Assembly: GCF_921293095.1 (NCBI RefSeq)
Contig: NC_060252.1
Coordinates: 3,968,001 to 4,032,000 of the forward strand
Direction: 5' to 3'
Source of the DNA: Ischnura elegans
Lineage: Eukaryota; Arthropoda; Insecta; Odonata; Coenagrionidae
Length of the DNA stretch: 64,000 nucleotides
The notes under the pieces are model-generated. The model saw only the letters and a program-made list of their open reading frames with translations. It was not told where the DNA came from and made no database searches. Position numbers and translations under genes: made by a program. Below are positions 32,843 to 44,195 of the stretch, in pieces. How positions within the stretch are numbered: position 1 is the stretch's first letter; every line of letters begins with the position of its first letter.

Positions 32843-34956
32843 AATGGCAGCATGGATGATGCGATGATTCAAAACTTTTTAAGGAACTAGAAATACAGCT
32901 CAGTAATTTCTTAGAAGAAAATTATCTTAGACTGTTGCAAAGGGTATTTCAATACCAGGTTAAACTTAAAGAAAGATTCACATGACACCAACACAAAAAT
33001 TCATAAAGTTAACTTCACTAACAAAACAATTGGTGTAGATAAGTGAAAAATAAAGGCATTAATTAAAAATGATTTAGCTTAATTAAGTAGATTTAAACAG
33101 TAATTCTAATACATAGTAACTTCAAACCACCGAGTTTGGATGTTTGGAGCAAGCACATAGAAGCATAAAAACAATGTGACGAGCGAAGGATGGAAGTTAA
33201 CTAAGCATAGTAAAAATTATGCATTCATTTTTCGAGATCCTTGGAATTTAATAATAATCGTTTCAAGCAGATGAACTACATTTGGATTGATCATTCTTAA
33301 CAGTCCTGTACTTACTCCACGGGAAAGATATGTCTTTATCAATTGAGAGGAAATAAACTGAAATGTCACTGTTTTTCTATAGAGTTGGATTAAGTTACCC
33401 ACATTTAAACATCCAACAACTACGTTCTTGAGAAGTATTTCACAACACATGACACCAGATGCAATAAAAATGAATGTGACTTACCTGGCTACTTGTCGAG
33501 GAAAACAGAAAAACTTATAGCCCTTGGAAGGGCAGTCCTTAACTGCGCAACAGTAACGTATTTCTTACGATACTTCAAATTTTGAAGATCTATTACGATG
33601 CGATACACGCTGGCAAATGCCGACATTCTTCGGTTTCACTACAGAACTCCGAAACAACAACACAGTTCACTTGAGAGGACGCGGATGTCACCTTCATTTG
33701 TTTTTCTAATAGCACTTCGACCGAAAATAAAAATCATTATAAATAGACATTTAGTTATCATAAGGAAAGGCAATATAGCGTAAATTGGAAATTCATGGCT
33801 GAATTATGCATTTTTATGGCTACAAATATTATATTTAGCAACAACTACAAGAATAGGTGTCGCAAATGCTTGCGGAAAAATTTCCCCTATCCTGTTGAAC
33901 TTCCCTGCATGAACATTCGCAGAAGACGTGAACGAACGCGTAAGTGAAAACTGCGCGCCCTTAACTCTGTGCTGCCCTCTGCCGAATGACGCCCTCGCAT
34001 ACACAACCAACGTGCTCAGAGTCGAACTGCGTTCATCCGCCCGCTCCTGCAATTGATTACTCGAATGATGGGGTGGTCGGTGGAGCTTCTTACGGGCCTA
34101 ACTACTCATTCGCGGGACGGTTGATGGACAGTATGCGAAAGCCCCGTTATTTTTCGAAAAAAAGTCAGATCAGTTGATTCATTTGGGCGCTTTTTCGGGT
34201 TTCAGTGAAAAGCCTTTTTAATTGTACTTTTTTACTGTAATCCTCAGAGATTTGCTTTCCGTGTGGAGTATATATTGTACCAAATATAATCTACCATATA
34301 CCATACCATTAAGTCTGCCAATATATAATCCTTATATCTACTTCTACGAAGATATTTGTAGTCTGCGCATTCATTGCAGCTTATCAATCGCATTACCTAT
34401 GTATGAACGAGGAATTTAGAAATGGATCTGACAAGTGAGTACAAAAAATGGCCACTTGAAATACTGCATAGTGAGCAAACGTGACAGATTGGCCGGGACT
34501 CAATGGCAGAAGGAAGGAACACATAAATGTCCTATTGTAAATTATAATATATTTTCGAAGAGTGTTAATAAATCCAGCCAAATTTCCATTAATAAATCAG
34601 AACATTTTCATTTGATGAATCATTTGCTCTTATTAAATCTATGGAGCACGCAAGGTTAATGAACTCTCTTCAGAGATACATTGATTAAAAAAAAATAATC
34701 CCGACTTTAATGTTCATCTTTCATGAGGTCACGGGTAATTCGCCGACAGCAAGCTCATATCTCTCGAAAAGAAAAACTAAATTTACGATAATTTGACATT
34801 TTACAAAGGTTGGGCCTTTCGCTCAACAAACGTCTGAATATGGCTGGTAGGGACCTGATAATGAAACATCTTTTCACGAAATAAGTTTAAGGCCGCATAA
34901 TCGGTGGACAAAGACTCTACGGCCTGCTTATTTGATTTTCGTCTTTAGTTCATAGA
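32843..34956. other. Unassigned DNA
   Basis: Mostly AT-rich with only short frames of up to 82 codons. The minus-strand frame 33450-33217 is rich in hydrophobic residues but shows no recognisable motif. No repeat shared with the rest of the window was found. Confidence 0.4.
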
Positions 34957-35300
34957 TTTAATTATTAATATACTAACGAACGAAGGAAACTTTCCGGCCT
35001 AGGTAATTTTAATGGGTGATTATTTAGAGATGTTTCCCTGATCTCTGTGCCTCATGCATGGATTGGTAATCTAAGGCGATGTAAAACTCCTATCCTCTGG
35101 TGTAGAAACTAGGTCCTTGTGACGTCACGTGGAGTGGCATCGCATGGGGGCCAATCTGGCCTTTTTCAAATGAGGAAAAAATTGACCATTCGTATTCATC
35201 TAAACTGGGATTTCTCAAACAAATAATGTGTATATTATGAATACACTAATGGTGGGTGACGAATCGCAATCAATTCTTTGATGAAGGAAACTGCCCTATT
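34957..35300 (+). repeat. Family A repeat, 3' half only
   Basis: Starts at ATTATTAATATACTAACGAA, corresponding to the middle of the full-length copies, and runs to the terminal AACTGCCCTATT. It retains GTGACGTCACGTGG near 35119. A short internal deletion removed the AATGCCTTTCGTTTTC segment. It abuts a Penelope-like fragment. Confidence 0.82.
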
Positions 35301-35870
35301 AACACCGTCTTCCGACCATACTCCAAACTCAAGAGACCAACTTGTTAAAGCCAAGGATCGTTGTGGTTTCGAAACTCCTTTTGAGCGCGGACAGGTGCGC
35401 GTACGTTGGGGAACCATCACTTCCAGAATCAACCTCAGGCTCTGCCAACTGGAGGAATCCGCGGTGGCAGAACGCGCCATTGAATCCGAACGTACGGTGA
35501 AGTGGGACCAAGTGGAGATTCTGTGCCGTGAGACTAAATTCTGGGAAAGATTGATGAAGGAATCCATCGAGATCCGGCTGACAAGTAACACCCTCAACCG
35601 TGACGCCGGGTATTCACTAAGTAATGTATGGAAACCGGCTCTTAGGAAAATGAGATTGGCTGCTTCCCGGCCAATCACGTTAGACCTTACAACCAATTGA
35701 AGAGTATATAAGCTGGCAAACTTCATCCACTCACCCTTTTCCATTAGCCTTTATGATGGAACCCGACCCGTGTTCCGAAACGTCGGCAGGATGGAGAGAG
35801 ATCACCCGGCTGGAAGCCCGAATAGCCTTCTTTGACTATACTTTGCTTTGTAAATTTAACGCGATGAAAA
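35301..35870 (+). pseudogene. Penelope-like element, C-terminal GIY-YIG tail
   Basis: The plus-strand frame up to 35700 reads FETPFERGQ near the left. SAVAERAIE, EILCRETKFWERLMKESIEIR, NTLNRDAGYSLSNVWKP and a stop follow. This pattern follows the GIY-YIG nuclease in Penelope-like retroelements, which relatives use for target cleavage. The GIY-YIG core and the RT are missing, so the copy is strongly 5'-truncated. Downstream are a TATATAAG box near 35706 and CCGAAACGTCGGCAGGATGG near 35774, both in keeping with the 3' and promoter repeats of such elements. The upstream methionine codons belong to the adjoining family A repeat, so there is no genuine start. Confidence 0.78.
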
Positions 35871-37741
35871 ACCAAAATTTGGATCTTCCAAACATTTGAG
35901 ACGGCTATCCATTCTTGAAAACGACGAAGGCTTTGCAATATCCTTCCTAACATACTTACAATAACTTGAAGTGAGGTGGGATAGGAAAGTGTTCCTTTTT
36001 TACGTAAAATGACTGAATTTAGCTGATGAAAATTGTCCAACAATATTCCTCCATTAGATTCATAGCAAGATATCAAACCAAACAAAACTAGATATCATAT
36101 GCTCTGTGTTACTTTCAGGTGATGTCGTACGTCCCAGAATGACATTCCGCTGATTTATCATCTGTTAACGGCCATTATAATAGCTTTTGAAATAAGCACT
36201 AGTTACCAGTACCAGTCTATCGGATCCTCGCGAATTAGGCTTAGAAACGGAGTGAGAACGCTTGCAGAGGAGAGCAGCCAGGTAATTGAAAAGCCGTTAA
36301 GATGGCATTTTTAGTGTACCTACTACTAACTTAATGGGATAACTCCGATGGGAATCTCTGTCAGACCGTTGCCTGGAAACGACTAAAACTACGTAAATGT
36401 AAGAGCAATTTATTTTCCGACGAAGTTAGTCGTATGTTACGAACGTCATCATACTACATTAATCAGATACATAAATAAGATAAGAGTTATTAGGTTGTAT
36501 TATAGATTCAGAATGTCGTCACAATCATTAAGAGACCACAACGGCAGCGTTAGAACTCATAAATAGGTTAATTGTATTGTAGTGCTGCCTACAAACTTAT
36601 GCATCCCGTGATGCATGTTTCTGGCTTTTCCTACTATTTCTTATGTGTGCCATGTTTTGCGTGTTTAACAATTCTTCGCAATCGCTCCTGGTCCGTTAGT
36701 GTTCGATGGCGTCATCGCAAGAGGGACACAAGATGAAGGCATTCAGGAAATAATATATGAGAAATAGCTTAGGTACCTCTGAACCCAACGAAACGGGATG
36801 AAACGGAATTTGAGTGTGATTACAATGTGTATTGAAAGAGTCGCAGATTCTTGTTGGATTAGAGGAAACGGGTGAGGGTACACAGAATTAGGGCGAACTT
36901 CTACGGTTCTTAGCGGACGCCAGAGATATATAGTGCACTCGAGTATATTTTCGTGTTTTGCATCGGTATTTCTGTGTTCGTCATTCTAGGAGGCTGGATA
37001 TATAAGCTGTATCGGGGCAGGGGGGTCAGTACTTTAAATTTGGCCTAGCTTTTATAGATGCCCACGCTTGATGCCTCTGTTGTAATCTCAGCCTTCGAGA
37101 AAGCAAGCCATGGTCATTGCTGTGCCTGATTTAACTGTTGATTAAATAAAAATAACTAATCAACTTCTGGCATGTAGAATGCAAGCCACGATGTTGAAGT
37201 TGCAATGATCAAAGTTTTATCCCTTGGCTTTATGGATGCTATGCTTCGTCGCATTCACTGAAAGTATTACCATGACAACTGAGGCCTTTAAATTTACTTA
37301 CTCATCCTAGCCAGTGTTTCGGTGAATACTTAGTTGGAATGTGTAATTATTGTTATGACAGCAAATTAGACGACATCACGTACTATCTTGAGTGGATTTT
37401 ATCGCTGAAATACTCGAGTATTTATCACCATTCATCCTCGGCTTGATTTTTAGTATCTGCAGGGAATGTAAGTATGTGTAGTCGGGAAAAATGCTGTTTG
37501 TTTGGAATGTTAGCATCTGCAAATGGAGCAATGCGACTGTTAAACGGTGCTAGTATCCGAGTTAATTCTGAAAATGCCGTCTTGGAGACAACGTAACTAA
37601 CTTTAACAAATGTCATTTTTATGTTAGAATAAAAGATGTAATCTCCGTATAAGCCAATTTGTCGAACTTGTGTCTGAAAAGTCTTCCCGAGTAATATTTA
37701 GTGTGAAGTGCCTTTCAACAGTTAATTAATAGGCCCTCATG
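35871..37741. other. Unassigned DNA
   Basis: AT-rich with frames of at most 113 codons and no recognisable domain. I found no shared repeat or palindrome of note. A consensus-like CAGTGGTGGTCGAAAA begins at 37742 and may mark the end of the Tc1 remnant. Confidence 0.4.
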
Positions 37742-38530
37742 CAGTGGTGGTCGAAAAAGTAGAGCCGTCCAGGAGTTCTTTTGACAGAGGAATATTTATG
37801 CGTTTTTTTGTCATTAATTTTCTCAACAGAGTACATTTTTAATTGCTTTACATATCTTTTAATAAGTGAAGGCACTGAAATTAGAAGTCATCCTTCGAGA
37901 ATGAACATGACTAGTAGAAAGCTGAGCACTTACCACCAGGTCAAGAAACAGAGCCTCTGACAAAAAGCGTGAAAAACTAAAGCAAATCTACAACATAAGT
38001 TCTTCAGTACTTTGTGGGGGAACCCATATTTAGAAAACAGCCTTGCATCTTCTACCATAGTCTCAACAAAATGTCCACTGTATTCTTCTTCCATGATGGG
38101 GTACTACGTCCTTTTGATTTTCTTATCAACGCTGTCCCATAGATTTTCTGTTGAATTCCGATCATGTGACTGCGGTGGCCAAGCTAGGAGCGTCCTTTTA
38201 TTCCTGAACTGTTTCACCACCGTGGCGGGATGCGTTGGATCACTGTCCCGCAAGACTTTCCATTCCGATAATGCGGTGCATTGGAGCCACACCATACCAC
38301 AGTCCCAAATGCCAATGACAATGCATCCTCCACGATTCACAGTTTTAACTTAGTACCTAGGATTGTTCTTATGGTTTGACGGTCTCCTTATATACATTTT
38401 TCCGCCATTGGAAAATCTATTAAAGTTTGATTCATCGAACCACAGCACGTTGCGACACGAACAATCATCCTTGTCCCTGTGCATTGTAGCATTATTTACT
38501 TTCATGTCACATACCTTTCATTTCACATAG
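37742..38530 (-). pseudogene. Tc1/mariner-type transposase remnant
   Basis: On the minus strand the frame from about 38470 to 38010 shows VLWFDESNFNRF with the first catalytic Asp. RRPSNHKNNPRY, LRDSDPTHPATVVKQF with the second Asp, LAWPPQS and STENLW with the Glu follow. This is the DDE core of a Tc1-like cut-and-paste transposase. The spacing from second Asp to Glu is two residues shorter than in DD34E proteins. Part of the core between the VWG-like and LRDSD segments is deleted, and stops interrupt the frame at 38351 and 38104. The N-terminal DNA-binding domain is absent. CAGTGGTGGTCGAAAAAG at 37742 resembles a Tc1 terminal repeat; no matching right end was found. Confidence 0.78.
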
Positions 38531-38849
38531 TAAGCACACCTCTCAATTCATGCTAAGGCAAAACTTGGCAGCAATTCATAGAGTCAATTTGCCTTTGGAG
38601 CTAGAATATGCAAAACAGTGTGTTTGAAATAGTCGGAGGGAAGGGAGGGAGGAGAATAGTTTTCTGCACGGACATCGGGCCTCCTTCGTGGAGCTTAGGC
38701 CGGCAATCCGATCGTGTCGGACCCCTCTGAACCGTTCGGGAGTCCATTACACGGCCTAGTCGGCCAGCTGTGTAGCGAGTGGCATATTTGAGCACTGTAG
38801 GTCTTTTTTAGAGTAGATCATAGGGCAGAGTGTAGATATAATAGTGGGT

Positions 38850-39407
38850 TGATTAATAAAGGGGTGAATTCAAAAGTTCTCATAGGCAAAAGTTCTTCTG
38901 GAAATGAGAATAGAGTAATAGAAAGAAAATTCAGCGTTTCCGAATCAGCATTACCAATTAACAATAATACAGGTAATAACTTTAAGCATGAGAAACGTCA
39001 GTTGAGTCATAATTTCAAAGTTAGTCAAGGTTTATGTCATTTAAATGGCGAGACGATAAAATCTGCAGTTACATTTAGTTGGGATATAGAGCCTAAAATA
39101 ACTTAAGCGGCACAGAGATACTCCCGAATCGCAATAATACTACTTCCGAAGTTTAAATCGTGGCTGTGGTTAATTGCCGTAGTTTAAGAAATAAGATTCC
39201 CGGATTCCACCTTTTAATTCATAGTACGAAATGTATCGTCATTTTTGGAACAGAAAGTTGGCTAACAGATGATGATTCAGACAATGAGATCTTCCCAAAA
39301 TCGTTCACTGTTTATCGGAAAGATAGAATTAATCTAGCCGGAGGCGGAGTATTTATAGCTGTAAAGAATTCAATCGTCAGCCAAGCGGTAACCGTAACTG
39401 AGACCAG
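38850..39407 (+). pseudogene. LINE endonuclease region, left part
   Basis: Plus strand. Frame 39160-39404 reads VVNCRSLRNKIPGF, IFGTESWLTDDD and GGGVFIAVKN, the N-terminal APE-type endonuclease motifs of a LINE ORF2 that nicks the target. A TAA lies just upstream of the NCRS motif. The preceding frame 38849-39106 may be 5' ORF sequence, but I cannot place it. The domain is interrupted after 39407 by a DNA transposon and continues at 40975. Related to, but not the same copy as, the LINE at 7702-9947. Confidence 0.78.
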
Positions 39408-40974
39408 GGGCCGTATTCTGTATTTCGTCGGTACCGCACCGGTCGGTTTCCCTTCCCAGCCCACCGACAGCACATCATTCCGTACCGACGACGGTTTCCA
39501 TACCAACGACGGCTAATTCAGCGATTCAGTATGGTCGTCGGTATCAAACCAGTCGGTACGGTTTCCCCTCCTTCTCAAACAGGGAAAATCCGAATATATC
39601 CGAAGTTAGAAGTCATCTAACGTGTCTCCACCAATGAAAGAAGGGTAAAAACAAGTGAAGACTCATTGGCACAGTTTGTTGTCGTCATTCTCGATCTTTT
39701 TTTTGCGGAAATTACGACTTATTGCTAGATTAAGATAATCGATATTGGATAAGTTGTTAACAATGCCTATATAATGTGTGGTAGTAATGCTGTACCTACA
39801 GAATCGAAGGAAACAATATTACAACATCACAATATAGTTTGTATGTGATGGAGATTGTTGTTGCTGGAATGAATTTTGAAACTATCCTTGAGATCGTAGT
39901 TTCTTTTAAATATTGGTTCCGTATATTGCTATTTATTCATGATTTGGTAATAAAGTTGTCATTAAGTAAGTTCCGTCTAAATGTTATCAACGGAAAGTTA
40001 TGCCATTGGCACCGTAGCAGACGAAAATAACATACCATGGAACGTGAACGTAGGATTCAAAAGCAAATGTAAATGCCATATTAGAGGAACAAGTTAGGAA
40101 ATTGTTATAAAAATATGGAGCTGGGTGTAATTAAAAGAAGTGTAATGACGAGGAAGTAAAGAAATTGTGATTGGGTGAAATACATATGTTTAAGTTGCGC
40201 ATTCCAAGTGAGAGAAAATGATAATTTTGCGGCAAACCTCATACTTATTAACAAATATCTTCTTTTATCGTCAAGGGAATCAATGGCTGACGATATAATG
40301 AAATATAGGTACCTGTTACAAATGAAAGAAACTGATACCGTTGTGGAAAACTTCATACTTAAATAAAAAGATCTTATTTCTATGCCGAGAGAAACGCCAA
40401 ATGATGATTGAGTGAAATAATATTCGCCTATTCAGAGTGAGACAAAGTGATAACATTGCGGCAAAACTCATATTTAATCAAAACTATCTTTTTTATGTCA
40501 AAGGAGCAAATAAATGATGATAGAGAGAAATAAAGAGTATTACAAGCGAGTGAAAGTGGTAACATAAATGGGAGAAAGTCATTATATGTTAGCAAACCTC
40601 ATGTTTATTAACCAATATCTTATATTTCTGTCAAGGTAATCAATATAGATGATGACACAGTGAATTATAGAGGCGTATTCGAAGGGGCAGAAAAAGATAA
40701 CATTGCAGAAAACCTCATTATTTACTCGGTGATTAGGTAAAAACAAAATAAAACGTACAATGCGCACCTGAAAGTTCATGAAACTCACTAGTCGGTGGCC
40801 GTACCGACACCTTTTTGCTGTCGGTACGGCTACCGACGATCTCCCGTCCTCTCGTCGGTGCCGCACCGATCGGGTTCGTACAGAATCGCACCACTTCTTG
40901 CCGGGAGTCGGTGTGACGTCGCACCCGACGAATCGGTGCCGCACCGATCGGTTTGGAGGTACAGAATACGGCCC
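39408..40974. mobile_element. Non-autonomous TIR transposon, 1567 bp, TSD CAG
   Basis: Ends GGGCCGTATTCTGTA and TACAGAATACGGCCC are perfect 15-bp inverted repeats. CAG occurs at 39405-39407 and 40975-40977. Removing the element and one CAG restores the LINE frame (TETR joined to VESVWC), which proves insertion. Both subterminal regions are rich in GTCGGT and ACCGAC motifs. The centre is AT-rich with a degenerate tandem array. Frames inside are short, so no transposase is encoded. The 3-bp duplication suggests PIF/Harbinger. Confidence 0.9.
40160..40725. repeat. Degenerate tandem array inside the TIR transposon
   Basis: At least four units of roughly 110-130 bp. Each contains (A/C)CTCAT.(C/T)TTA, then a TATCTT stretch, TGTCAAGG-like sequence and a GATGA(T/C)(A/G) stretch. 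Anchor positions are about 40238, 40349, 40465, 40597 and 40712. Strong divergence between units. Non-coding. Confidence 0.6.
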
Positions 40975-42040
40975 CAGAGTCGAATCTGTGTGGTGTTCCA
41001 TTAAATGTCCAAAATCCAAAACTATTGCTTGCATCATTGACCACCAAACTCAGACATAATATCAATGTTGGATTTTGAAACCCATATAAACAGCATATAC
41101 GTTCATGCTATAGATTGGGAGACATATAGCTTCATTCCTGGTGGGAGGGATAAAGTGATTTGCGAGGCTTTATTACACACTTTTACATCAAATTCATTGA
41201 TTCAAATAGCATCCTTACCTAATAGAGGAGTAAGTATTCTTGACTTATTAACGACAAATATACCCCATCAGGTAGTAAACGTGAGCACTGTCGAAGGAAT
41301 AAGTGACCATAGGGCAATAACTGCTAAGTTTTCTTTAAATACCGCTGAAAATTTAAAAAAAAGAACGGCAAGTTTTCGTTTTTAAAAGAGCTGATTTTGA
41401 TAGGTTTAAGAGTCGGTTAAAAAATAATTTACCGCGTTTTAACATTCAATAATAAAGTTGAATATAGAAAATATTTGGAAAAAGGTCTCCTTCGCTTAAG
41501 GAATCAAAAGTAAAATAAAAAGAAGGTAGCGAAGCGAGATGGTATGACTAGGAAGTGAGAAAATCATTGAGGCGACGGAGAGCTTTCCATTCTAAAATGA
41601 AAAAGTCATCACGGATTTATCCGCTAGTGAACGCGATTTAATGATAAAAAATATAAGTTGTCTAAAGTTGCCACGAAGGAAGCGTTCAGGAATACATACA
41701 CGAATTTTGAAAGAAAAACACTTGTAAAGCAGTGACCTACAGCTTCCTTCCTGATGGGAGAGATAAAGTGATATGCGAGGCGGTATTGCACGTTTTTACA
41801 GCAAATGGGTTTGCAATTTACAGCAATAGCACCCGTACCTAACGGAGGAGGAAGTATTCCTGACTAATTAGATACAAATAAACCACATCAGGTAATAAAC
41901 GTGAGCACCGTCGAAGGAATAAATGACCCAATATGGGTTAGTCATAGCTGCTAAGTTTTCTTTAAATATCGATAATTTTTGAAACAATTACTGAAAAGTA
42001 TTCATTTTTAAAAGAGTTGATTTTGATGGCTTCAAAAGAC
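40975..42040 (+). pseudogene. LINE endonuclease and linker region, right part
   Basis: Continues the LINE after the TIR element. VESVWCSIKCPKSKTIACI is followed, in the frame from 41065, by ILDLLTTNIPH and GISDHRAITAKFSLN (the SDH active-site motif). Near 41530-41600 a broken frame reads WYD.EVRKSLRRRRAFHSK, the linker that precedes the RT in LINE ORF2. No RT palm follows. The segment 41128-41406 is duplicated at 41741-42036. The element is dead and 3'-incomplete. Confidence 0.75.
41741..42036 (+). repeat. Diverged internal duplication of LINE segment 41128-41406
   Basis: From AGCTTCCTTCCTGATGGGAG to AAAGAGTTGATTTTGATGGC, about 296 bp. Collinear with 41128-41406, with roughly one substitution per ten bases and small indels. 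This copy has stops in the frame that encodes the SDHRAI segment. Confidence 0.78.
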
Positions 42041-42785
42041 CGATTTTCTTGAACTTTCTTTTTTCAATATCATTAGGAATTAGATGATTTGATTGGTTAA
42101 TGAGTAAATTTTACAATGTTTGTAACATGAAATGGAAAACGTTTGATATTTTACATTTCAGTTAAAAATACTTGTATTCTCTTTAAATGTTTCCTAAGTT
42201 TTTAAATTACATATTTTTATATTTTCGTAATGTAATGTATAAAACACAATGCCTTGGCTGTTACGATTGCTACATAGCGGAGACATATCGGTATTTGATG
42301 GACGGAATTTCCCAGCATAAATATCGTTTAAAAGATAAAATGCCCTTGCGAACCAAAACTTAAGATACTGAAAATAATTTATCAAATAGATTGTATAGAG
42401 AAATAGTATATATTTACAAAACTGAAATAGTTTTAACAAAAGGTAAGCCGTTTACAGTATAAGTAAAATTTATTATTTTTGAATTATTAAAAATTGATAG
42501 GCAACTATAGGTTGTATGAGCTTAGCTACCACACATAATAAAAATGTCAGAAATCAATAAAATAAATAAATGTTTTTTAGTTCATTCTAGTTTCTTTTTT
42601 TATCCATCTACTACTGAATTTGTTTATTTTTGATTGAAATATTACTATCGTTAAAAATGTCGTAACCCTTTATTTAGTTGATAAATCAAAATGCAATGTA
42701 TATATTTTATTTTCAATCCCCGACGAATGTTTAACAACGAACCGAAACGTTGGCAAAAATCGCATGTAAATTTTTTCAAGACCTC
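42041..42785 (+). other. AT-rich DNA ending in LINE-like 3' tails
   Basis: GAGCTTAGCTACCACACATAA followed by AATCAATAAAATAAATAAAT near 42560 looks like the poly(A)-like tail of a retroelement on the plus strand. CCGAAACGTTGGCAAAAATC near 42742 resembles the Penelope-like 3' motif at 35774. Coding remnants are not readable. Confidence 0.4.
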
Positions 42786-43085
42786 CGCTCCACTCCAAAG
42801 TAATGGCTCAACCACTCGTCCATAGCAATCCTAGAGAAGGGTTATACGCAATCCTCCTATCTACTCCATCATTCGCACCTCCGTTCTTCTTCTCTTTCAC
42901 ATCAGTCTTCACCTGTTCCGTATATTTCGTTCGAGGTCTTCTTCTTCCGTTCTTGCCTTCCAGTTGTCCCTCGACGATTGTCTTCATCAGGCCATCATGT
43001 CTCAAGATGTGGCCTATAAGGTTGTTCCGTCTTCATTGCAAGGTTTTCATGAGGCTTCTCTTCTTAGGACTTCCTCATCACACTC
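42786..43085 (-). pseudogene. RTE-like LINE 3' end
   Basis: The minus strand reads MRHDGLMKTIVEGQLEGKNG, RRRPRTKYTEQVK and then DRRIAYNPSLG, the conserved C-terminus of RTE-like LINE ORF2. The part upstream, toward 43085, is frame-disrupted. Same lineage as 20690-21135, 21718-22215 and 44433-44560. Confidence 0.75.
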
Positions 43086-43099
43086 CAAGATACTGATTT

Positions 43100-43544
43100 A
43101 ATATTTATAGTCATTATGACTCGCGGCTGAGCTTAAAGCCTCCTGGTTGCGTATAGTGGGTCGAGAAATATAGGTTAGCTGCGATATGAGCGAGTTTACT
43201 TGTCGAATAAGCAGTCGTGGACGAAAAGCGGCGGTATTCCGAGGTGGTATCCCTGGGTGAGATAGGCCATCTAAATGATACATTAAACCTGTGAAGATGC
43301 CGTGACTTGGCGATGGGAGGCCGCCAACAAATATGCCTCTTATCACTTGGGGGAGAGGGCAGCAGCTCTTATTCATATATGAGTGACGGTGGAGACCACG
43401 GTGGTCATTACAGCGACACTCATTTCACTGCAGTCGTAGTAGCATTTACTTTATCGGCTTACATACTACGTTGTGGAAGGCAAGGGGAAACCACCACATT
43501 ATTATTCCGAGGAGTCGCAGCTATTCCACTCAGGAACAAGTTCG
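43100..43544. other. Repeat-like DNA, family unknown
   Basis: Contains GGAAGGCAAGGGGAAACCACC and TTATTATTCCGAGGAGTCGC, which I associate with widespread arthropod repeats. No second copy is present in the window to confirm this. Short frames on both strands only. Confidence 0.3.
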
Positions 43545-43612
43545 CCATGAAAAATATATGACTCAGCCCGCATACGAACCCGGATCTCCCAAATGCCGGC
43601 CAGTGCGCCAAT
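43545..43612 (-). mobile_element. SINE head, minus strand (truncated)
   Basis: GTTCGCCATGAAAAATATATG precedes a reverse-complement tRNA-like sequence (GACTCAGCCCGCATACGAACC, then GATCTCCCAAATGCCGGCCA). It matches the 3' two-thirds of the head at 43750-43822. It lies inverted, about 140 bp upstream of the complete copy. Confidence 0.68.
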
Positions 43613-43749
43613 AGAGCGAAAAAGTGGAGTTTTTCATTCCGATATCAGCGCATAGTAAGCGCGCCCTCCGCCACATGTGGCACAGTGTGGAGTTTTGACG
43701 TCGACACCCTGTTCGGCAAAACCCATCGCGAAGTTCGCTCTGAAAAAAT

Positions 43750-43905
43750 GGCTTGGTGGTGTAACAGGCTAGCACGCCTGACCGGCATTTCGGAGATCCT
43801 GGTTCGAATCCCGGCTGAGCCAAATATTTTTCACGGCATTCCTTTGGTGCATTAAAATGTTGAGCCGTGCGCGTGACTGCGTACAAAGTCACTTGTTTCG
43901 TACTT
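43750..43905 (+). mobile_element. SINE with a 73-nt tRNA-like head
   Basis: 43750-43822 folds as a cloverleaf. The acceptor stem is GGCTTGG with CTGAGCC plus discriminator A. The T-arm loop is TTCGAAT with a T51/C63 mismatch. The D-stem is GTGT with GCAC. The anticodon stem has one mismatch, and its 7-nt loop would place GGC as anticodon (alanine), but U33 is a C. The A-box (TGGTGTAACAGG) and B-box (GGTTCGAATCC) are good, so Pol III transcription is plausible. A body follows to CACTTGTTTC near 43897 and matches the SINE at 18916-19073. Upstream GAAGTTCGCTCTGAAAAA is the remnant of the inverted arm seen in other copies. I regard it as a SINE, not a working tRNA gene. Confidence 0.72.
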
Positions 43906-43906
43906 A

Positions 43907-44144
43907 AGGCCGTTTTACACGGTAGGTACACGGAATTGCGCAATCTGACGTACGTGCGAAGGCGCAATCAAAATTGCGACGTTTAAAGCGGTGAATTGCT
44001 AGAACACATGCGAGAATGCGTAGACGCGAGACGGTAAAATAGCCCATGTTCTAATTTCGTCCGTGCATTCGCGCAATTCCACGCCATTTTAGAAATAAAT
44101 GCAGCTCTAACCTGCGCAATTCCGTGCCCCGTGTAGAACGGCCT
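43907..44144 (+). mobile_element. MITE family M, copy 3 (238 bp, TSD TTA)
   Basis: Ends AGGCCGTTTTACACGG and GTGTAGAACGGCCT, flanked on both sides by TTA. Same orientation as copy 1, four bases longer because of a short duplication of GGTA near the left end. Inserted at the 3' end of the SINE. Confidence 0.9.
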
Positions 44145-44195
44145 TTACACTGCTTTATTGCACTCATTTTTACACCAGATAAGGAAGACCTCTAA

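Noticed and set aside
35700..35800. Hammerhead ribozyme after the Penelope-like tail
   Set aside because: A GAAAC motif is present near 35777, but I could not find a CTGANGA core in suitable position here or near the GAAAC motifs of the large palindromes.
38601..38795. 64-codon minus-strand frame next to the Tc1 remnant
   Set aside because: It does not align with the Tc1 N-terminal DNA-binding domain, and no other element was recognised.
43750..43822. Functional tRNA gene
   Set aside because: C at position 33, one mismatch each in the anticodon and T stems, and a SINE body directly downstream that recurs elsewhere.
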